Assembly (NCBI GenBank): GCA_029259655.1
Contig: JAJDET010000010.1
Location: 20,585-84,584, forward strand
Length of the DNA stretch: 64,000 nucleotides
Direction: 5' to 3'
From: Planctomycetota bacterium
GTDB lineage: Bacteria; Planctomycetota; UBA1135; GCA-002686595
In this document: positions 59,501 to 64,000 of the stretch, one piece after another
How positions within the stretch are numbered: position 1 is the stretch's first letter
How the letters are laid out: each line of letters begins with the position of its first letter
The notes under the pieces: generated by a model
The model's database searches: none
What the model was told of the DNA's origin: nothing
The model's input: the letters and a program-made list of their open reading frames with translations, nothing else
Made by a program: the position numbers and the translations under genes

Positions 59501-62402
59501 GTCGGACGGTGAAGCGATCCTCGGCGGAGCGACCGAAGCCGTCGCCGTGGGCGACGCGAGTCACGCGCTTGCCCTCTTCGACGAGACGGCGGGCGAGCTC
59601 ATCGCCAACCCCGCCGCGGTCTTCGAAGACGAGGTACTGCGACGCTGCCGAGGCGGACGCGACCAGAGGCGCGGAGCGCTTCCACGACGGCGCGTAGAAC
59701 CAGTCGGCGACGTCGGGCTTCTTCCCGGTCCCGGTCACAGGCCTCGCGGGACCCGCTCCGGGCTCGATCCAGAAGCGCCTGCCCTCGAACGGATAGGTGG
59801 GGAGCGGAACGCGCCGGGCCTCTTCGTCCGTGACCTCGAAGGGCACGCGCGCGAGCCACAGCCGACCGAGGGCGCCGAGCAGGAACTCGCGATCGTCGGC
59901 TTCCTCGCGGGGGTGACGCACGGACGCGTACACGGAGGGACGACCGTCGCCGGCGCCGCTCTTGCGCGCCACGCGATTCGCCAGCGTCGTGAGGGTGTTG
60001 CCGGGGCCGACCTCGAGCAGCACGCGCGCGGGATCGCCGGCGAGCTCCGCCACACCGTCCGCGAACCTCACCGTGCCGCGCAGGTGCCGTGCCCAGTACT
60101 CGGGGTCGGTCGCCTCGTCGTCCCGGATCCACGTGCCCGTGAGGTTCGAGACGAAGGGAATCCGGGGCGCCTTCGGCGCTGCGGCTCGCACGCGCTCGGT
60201 GAACGACGCGAGGATGGGATCCATCATCGCCGAGTGGAACGCGTGGGAGGTCTGGAGCTTGCGCGTCGCGACGCCGCGACCGCGGAGCTCCTCCTCGAGG
60301 GCCGCGCTCGCCGCGTCCGGTCCCGAGGCCACGCAGGACGAGGGCTCGTTCACGGCGGCGAGCGAGAGCGCGTCGCCCAGCAGCGGCTCGACCTCCGCGG
60401 CGGGGAGCGGAACGGCCAGCATGGACCCCTCGGGTAGGTCTTGCATCAGGCGTCCGCGCGCCGCGACGAGCGCGAGCGCGCCCTCGAGGTCGAAGACACC
60501 GGCCAGCGTGGCGGCGACGTACTCCCCGATGCTGTGCCCGATCATGGCCGCGGGCTCGACTCCCCATTCCATCCAGAGCCGCGCGAGCGCGTATTCCACG
60601 ACGAACAGCGCCGGCTGCGTGGCGGACGTCCGGACCAGCTCCGCCGCAGCCGCGTCCGCGCCCGCGGGCTCCGGGTAGAGGATCTTCAAGAGGTCGAGCT
60701 GCGGCTCGAGGATGGCGGCCGCCGCGTCGACGTGCCTCTTGAACGTCGGCTCGGTCTCGTACAGGCCGCGGCCCATGTCCACGTACTGCGCGCCCTGGCC
60801 CGTGAACATGAAGACGACCGAGCGTTCGCCCTCCTCCTGGACGGCCGTCTGGACGCGCTTCTCGTCGCCGCCCTCGAGGAGGTTCGCGACGTCGACGAGG
60901 TCGCGTCCGACGATGGCGCGCCGATGAGGGAGGTTCGCGCGTCCGGTCTGGAGCGTGAATGCGACGTCAGCCGGATCGAGCTCGGGATGCGCCCGCAGGT
61001 GGGCCGCGAGATTCGCGGCGGTCTGTTCGAGCGCGGGAGCCGTGCGCGCGGACAGGACGAAGAGCCTGCTCCGCGGTGTGGACGTCCGCGCCGGAGGCTC
61101 CGGCGCTTCCTCGAGGATCACGTGGGCGTTCGTTCCGCCGATCCCGAAGGAGCTCACGCCGGCGCGCCGCGGGCCGGGACCGTCCCACTCGCGGAGCTCC
61201 GTGTTCACGACGAAGGGCGTGCTCTGGAAGTCGATCTTCGGGTCGGGTTCGTCGCAGTTGAGGCTGGGGGGCAGCTCGCGGTTCTGGAGCGCCAGAGAGG
61301 CCTTGACCAGTCCCGTGACTCCGGCCGCGACGTCTAGGTGACCGATGTTCGTCTTGACCGACCCGATGCGGCAGAAGCCCGTGGCCTGCGTCCCCGAGCG
61401 GAAAGCCTCCGTCAGCGCCGCGACCTCGATCGGATCGCCGAGGGACGTTCCCGTCCCGTGCGTCTCCACGTACCGGACGGAGTCGGGCTCGACCTCGGCC
61501 ATCGCGAGCGCGGCACGCACGACCGCCGCCTGGCCGTCCACGCTCGGCGCGGCGTAGCCGACCTTCCCCGAGCCGTCGTTGTTGATCGCGGAGCCCTTGA
61601 TGACGGACCGGATGCAATCCCCGTCGTCGAGCGCATCCTGCAGCCGGCGCAAGGCGACGACCGCGACGCCGTTCCCGCCGACGGTTCCCTGTGCGTCCTT
61701 CGAGAAGGCGCGGCAGTGGCCGTCCGGAGAGTAGATCCCCTGCTCCTGGTAGAGGTAGCCGCGCACGTTCGGGACCGTGACGGTCACGCCGCCCGCGAGC
61801 GCCAGGTCGCACTCACCCGAGAGCAGTGCCTGGCAGGCGAGGTGCACGGCGACCAGGGAGGAGGAGCAGCTCGTCTGGACGTCGAGGCTCGGCCCGCGGA
61901 GGTTCAGCTTGTAGGAGACGCGCGTCGTCAGGTAGTCGGCCTGGTTCCCGAAGAGCGACGGGAGCCCGCCCGACTCGACGGTGCCGCTCGTCAGGACGTT
62001 CTCGGTGAAGTAGGTGTTCGTGCTCGCACCGCCGTAGACGCCGATCGAGCCCCGAAACCGCGCGGGATCGTGCCCGGCGTCCTCGAGCACCGTCCAGGCG
62101 CTCTCGAGGAACATGCGGTGCTGCGGATCCATGAGCTCCGCCTCGCGCGGAGTGATCCCGAAGAACGCGGCGTCGAAGAGCTCGATGTCCTCGAGCACGG
62201 CTCCGCGCTTGACGTACCGCGGGTCGGCGAGCAGCGCGGGCTCGACGCCCGCGGCGGAGAGCTCGTCGTCGGTGAAGGTCTCGATGCACTCGACCCCGTC
62301 CCGGAGCTTGCGCCAGAACTCGGCGACGTCTCCGGCCCCGGGGAAGCGGCCCGACATCCCGACGACCGCTATCTCGAGCCCGCTCCAGGCCGTGTCCGTC
62401 AC
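56505..62402 (-). CDS. hybrid megasynthase: KS-AT-KR-T-epimerase
   Basis: The protein has 1965 residues, GTG start overlapping the upstream NRPS stop. Ketosynthase about 10-435 has C179 (VQTSCSSSL), HGTGT (H315) and NIGH (H355). Acyltransferase about 528-830 has GHSIGEY (S624) and HAFH (720-723), the malonyl-type signature. Ketoreductase about 900-1320 has GGLGSIG (1132-1138), with catalytic Tyr near 1288. Carrier GGDS (S1436). From 1485 to about 1930 an epimerase-type condensation domain follows: PLIPIQRWFFEL, HHLLVDAVSW (H1622-H1623, D1627), EGHGRE, VGWFTTIYP and NFLYLGQF. A PKS module extending with malonate ends in an amino-acid type epimerase, which is odd. The DH and ER domains are missing, so a beta-hydroxy product is expected. 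Confidence 0.92.
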   Translation of the reverse strand: MTDTAWSGLEIAVVGMSGRFPGAGDVAEFWRKLRDGVECIETFTDDELSAAGVEPALLADPRYVKRGAVLEDIELFDAAFFGITPREAELMDPQHRMFLESAWTVLEDAGHDPARFRGSIGVYGGASTNTYFTENVLTSGTVESGGLPSLFGNQADYLTTRVSYKLNLRGPSLDVQTSCSSSLVAVHLACQALLSGECDLALAGGVTVTVPNVRGYLYQEQGIYSPDGHCRAFSKDAQGTVGGNGVAVVALRRLQDALDDGDCIRSVIKGSAINNDGSGKVGYAAPSVDGQAAVVRAALAMAEVEPDSVRYVETHGTGTSLGDPIEVAALTEAFRSGTQATGFCRIGSVKTNIGHLDVAAGVTGLVKASLALQNRELPPSLNCDEPDPKIDFQSTPFVVNTELREWDGPGPRRAGVSSFGIGGTNAHVILEEAPEPPARTSTPRSRLFVLSARTAPALEQTAANLAAHLRAHPELDPADVAFTLQTGRANLPHRRAIVGRDLVDVANLLEGGDEKRVQTAVQEEGERSVVFMFTGQGAQYVDMGRGLYETEPTFKRHVDAAAAILEPQLDLLKILYPEPAGADAAAAELVRTSATQPALFVVEYALARLWMEWGVEPAAMIGHSIGEYVAATLAGVFDLEGALALVAARGRLMQDLPEGSMLAVPLPAAEVEPLLGDALSLAAVNEPSSCVASGPDAASAALEEELRGRGVATRKLQTSHAFHSAMMDPILASFTERVRAAAPKAPRIPFVSNLTGTWIRDDEATDPEYWARHLRGTVRFADGVAELAGDPARVLLEVGPGNTLTTLANRVARKSGAGDGRPSVYASVRHPREEADDREFLLGALGRLWLARVPFEVTDEEARRVPLPTYPFEGRRFWIEPGAGPARPVTGTGKKPDVADWFYAPSWKRSAPLVASASAASQYLVFEDRGGVGDELARRLVEEGKRVTRVAHGDGFGRSAEDRFTVRPGELADHRALVEELGRSGRVPEVVVHAWCADPGNERALDLGLFSLLFLAQAGERKEPLEILVVTRGAQSVLGDEELVPEKAAALGVARSITQECAGVSCRCIDLDPAGAPEADAARLVSELAADTADTVVALRGRHRWIESFEPVRVAEPESSPVREGGHYLVVGGLGSIGLEVARALARTPSVRLVLVGRSEFPARSEWEAWPTDDDTRKRIGVLQSLERGGAELFVASADVTDGARMQAVVEAAEERFGPLNGIVHAAGGEKAMALLSETTREACEAQLAPKLEGLRVLEELSRTRELDFCVVQSSLSSCLGALGMVGYVAAHHVVDAFVAEHNRRAGDSPWTVVNWDNWLSWKEPEIAHSTGEESFFMAPDEGGEAFLRAVALPRGTHVAVSTGDLPTRIEQWIRVEDSTAPPAAQSSLHERPDLSSEYAAATSPAEEVLVEAWSEVLGIGGIGVRDSFFDLGGDSVLGLQVVAKAGQRGLRITPAQIFERPTIAELAAVAEERAQPVAEQGRVEGSAPLIPIQRWFFELGIPDPEHFNLPMLFQVPADAGEASEDRIASALASVVEHHDALRLRFVRHGGEVEQTHAAEAAKVEVRAVDLSTTPDGERTRVMAERATELHRGFDLEHGPMTRAVLFRSGPGRPQELLWIVHHLLVDAVSWRILLEDLGTALSQVSAGKRVELPKKTTSFREWAVALDEHAQSDAARAELDHWLSVGEAEAPSLPTDLESGPDVFSSAKTLSVALDEEQTKALLMEVGSAYETRIDEVLLSALALGFSRWTGSETLAVDLEGHGREDVVEGLDLSRTVGWFTTIYPALLTLSGTQSDPGRALKAIKEQVRGIPRHGLGFGLLRYSRRDPEVEVAMRALPRPEVNFLYLGQFDAVAEGAPLELLSEKSGAPCSPDAPRGHLFEIVALVRNHRLRVDFTYSANRHRRETVEGLSNGFLQELEGLIAHCRTQDAGGRTPSDFPAARVSQSDLDSLLTKIGRPGKGKKA

Positions 62403-64000
62403 GAGGCTTCCTCCGACCCGTCGTCCTGGGTCTTCTGGATCGCGCTCGCGATGTTCGAGAGGTCCGAGTCGCTCCAGCTGAAGTCGCCGAAGTCGGAGGC
62501 CGTGAAACCGCCCGCGTCCGGCGAGACACAGTGTCCGATCAACTCGCGCAGCGTCGTGAGGAAGCCCTGGGCGACGGTCTCGACGGTCGCGCGATCCCAG
62601 AGCTCGGAGCCGTACTCGAAGTCCATGCGGAGTCGACCGTTCGACACGAGACCGTAGGCCTCGAGGGCGAAGACGCGCTCCCCGGCGGGACTCATCGAGG
62701 GACCGGAGGCGCCGTCGACGAGCCGGAACCGCGCGTCTTCACCGAGTACCTGGTCGAACTGCCCCAGGTAGTTGAAGCCGATCGTCGGGCGGGGGATGGC
62801 TCGCAACGCGCGCGCGCCCGCGCTCTCTCCGAGGTAGCGCCCGACCCCGAAGGCGAAGCCCTCGATCGCGCGCAGTTGCTCCTTCATCGAACGCAGCGCA
62901 GCACCGGGCTCGAAGGGCGAGGTGTCGACGAGCCGGACCGGGTAGTCGGTCGTGAACCAGCCCACCGTGCGCGTGAGATCGATGCCGTCACCGACCTCCT
63001 CCCGGCCGTGGCCCTCGAGATTCAGGAGCTGCGAGTCCGTGCCGGTCCACTCGGCGAGCGCATGAACCAGAGCCGTGACGAGGACGTCGTTGATCTGGGT
63101 GTTGTACGCCTTGGGAACGCGCGTCAGGAGCGAGCGCGTCTCCTCCTCGTCGAGCACGACGCTGACGATGCGTGCGGACTCCTCGCGGTTCGATCCGTCG
63201 TGAGGTGTGAAATTCCAGTCCGCGGCACCGGCCCAGGGCCCGAGCTCTCTCTCGCGTTCGGGTGCGGCGGCGTAGTCCGCGAGCGCTCCGGCCCAGTGCT
63301 GGTAGGACGTGGTCTTGCGGGGGAGTCGGACCGGATCTCCGCGCTCGAGCTGCTCGAGAGCCGTCTCCAGGTCCTCGAGCAGGATCCGCCAGGAGACGCC
63401 GTCGACGACGAGGTGATGCACGATCAGGAGCAGTCGCTGAGGCCGGCCGGCTCCGAGCTCGAAGAGGACGGCGTTCACGAGTGCCCCTTGGGCCAGGTCG
63501 AGCGCGGCGTGATGCCGTGCCGCTCGATCGCCGAGGGCGGAATCCAGGTCCGTCTCGGCGATGCCGGAGAGGTCTTCCCGGGCGACGCTCACGTCCACCT
63601 CGCTCGCCGAGATCTCCTGCTGCCAACCCGAGGGCGTCCGCGCGAAGCGCGCGCGCAACATGTCGTGATGCTCGGTGAGCGAACGCAGGGCGCCCGCCAG
63701 GACCTCCGGATCGACGCGCCGACGAAGCTCGAGGAGGAGCGGCATGTTCCAGTGATCCGGCTCGGGAAGGTCGAGCTCGAAGAACCACTGCTGTACGGGT
63801 GTGAGCGGGACTTCGCCGGTGACGCGCCCCTGCTCGGCGACGACCGCCGGCAGAGCGGCGACTTCTCCCGCGGCCCGCGCGAGCTCCGCTACGGTCTGGT
63901 TCTCGAACACCTGGCGCGGCGTCAGCTCGAGACCCTGTTGCTTGGCGCGCGAGACGATCTGGATGCTGAGGATCGAGTCCCCGCCGAGCTCGAAGAAGTT
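62399..64000 (-). CDS. NRPS C-terminal part: carrier and epimerase (5' part beyond window)
   Basis: Partial gene, 533 residues visible, open to the right edge of the window. It begins within a carrier domain (FFELGGDSILSIQ), the GGDS type typically paired with epimerases. An epimerase domain follows (PLTPVQQWFFEL, HHLVVDGVSWRILLEDL in the order of family motifs, NLEGHGREE, VGWFTTDYPV, FNYLGQFDQ). The C-terminus overlaps the start of the hybrid megasynthase by 4 bases, so this protein comes first in the operon and presumably delivers a D-amino-acyl intermediate to it. The adenylation and condensation parts must lie to the right. Confidence 0.9.
   Translation of the reverse strand, partial: NFFELGGDSILSIQIVSRAKQQGLELTPRQVFENQTVAELARAAGEVAALPAVVAEQGRVTGEVPLTPVQQWFFELDLPEPDHWNMPLLLELRRRVDPEVLAGALRSLTEHHDMLRARFARTPSGWQQEISASEVDVSVAREDLSGIAETDLDSALGDRAARHHAALDLAQGALVNAVLFELGAGRPQRLLLIVHHLVVDGVSWRILLEDLETALEQLERGDPVRLPRKTTSYQHWAGALADYAAAPERERELGPWAGAADWNFTPHDGSNREESARIVSVVLDEEETRSLLTRVPKAYNTQINDVLVTALVHALAEWTGTDSQLLNLEGHGREEVGDGIDLTRTVGWFTTDYPVRLVDTSPFEPGAALRSMKEQLRAIEGFAFGVGRYLGESAGARALRAIPRPTIGFNYLGQFDQVLGEDARFRLVDGASGPSMSPAGERVFALEAYGLVSNGRLRMDFEYGSELWDRATVETVAQGFLTTLRELIGHCVSPDAGGFTASDFGDFSWSDSDLSNIASAIQKTQDDGSEEAS

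Overview
The window is 64 kb of high-GC bacterial DNA with dense coding, frequent GTG and TTG starts, and many 4-base (ATGA or GTGA) or 1-base gene overlaps. It carries an ECF sigma factor followed by a von Willebrand/YfbK protein with an anti-sigma-like N-terminus, FG-GAP and ASPIC/UnbV secreted proteins, a COG3014-like lipoprotein fragment, a DUF2270 protein, and a thioredoxin-like/CxxCH/PDZ lipoprotein. This mixture most resembles Planctomycetota, but Myxococcota or Acidobacteriota cannot be excluded from sequence alone.

Bases 1 to about 31,500 look like chromosomal core or near-core DNA. In order they hold: a truncated COG3014-like gene, a minus-strand group (secreted acidic protein, a lipoprotein with two in-frame TGA codons, an ATP-grasp enzyme), DUF2270 and CPXCG proteins, a secreted protein, tRNA-Ile2(CAU), an ECF sigma/VWA pair, a serine beta-lactamase-fold hydrolase, a minus group (ArsC, TPR lipoprotein, threonine dehydratase), a secreted beta-helix protein, a DUF3524 glycosyltransferase related to tRNA-queuosine mannosyltransferase, a four-gene ABC-2 operon (ATPase, permease, ATPase, permease), carbamate kinase, an EamA exporter, a sulfatase-fold/GT39 pair, and a complete oligopeptide ABC importer (substrate-binding protein, OppB, OppC, OppD, OppF).

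Bases about 31,500 to the right edge are accessory and form a hybrid NRPS-PKS biosynthetic locus that runs off the window. The plus strand has a GT-C membrane glycosyltransferase, an NRPS with a half condensation domain, an adenylation domain carrying an embedded methyltransferase and a carrier domain, a highly divergent SHMT-like enzyme, a second GT-C paralogue, and a C-A-T NRPS with a valine-like code. The minus strand is one overlapping operon of about 17 kb. In transcription order it holds an NRPS ending in T-E, a KS-AT-KR-T-E megasynthase, a cyclic-peptide-type ABC exporter, a sulfotransferase, a C-A-T NRPS, two alpha/beta hydrolases of the exosortase-associated type, a type II thioesterase and a second sulfotransferase. 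A sulfated or sulfate-activated lipopeptide or peptide-polyketide is the natural inference. No type I thioesterase, PPTase or MbtH gene is in the window.

The two observations most worth follow-up are: (i) a probable double-selenocysteine lipoprotein at 2138-3376, where a UxxUxxC motif sits exactly where a thioredoxin-like active site is expected and a perfect hairpin follows the TGA codons; and (ii) the unusual chemistry implied by the NRPS-PKS locus, namely an epimerase-type domain on a malonyl-type PKS module, a half condensation domain, an SHMT homologue lacking catalytic residues, and two sulfotransferases.
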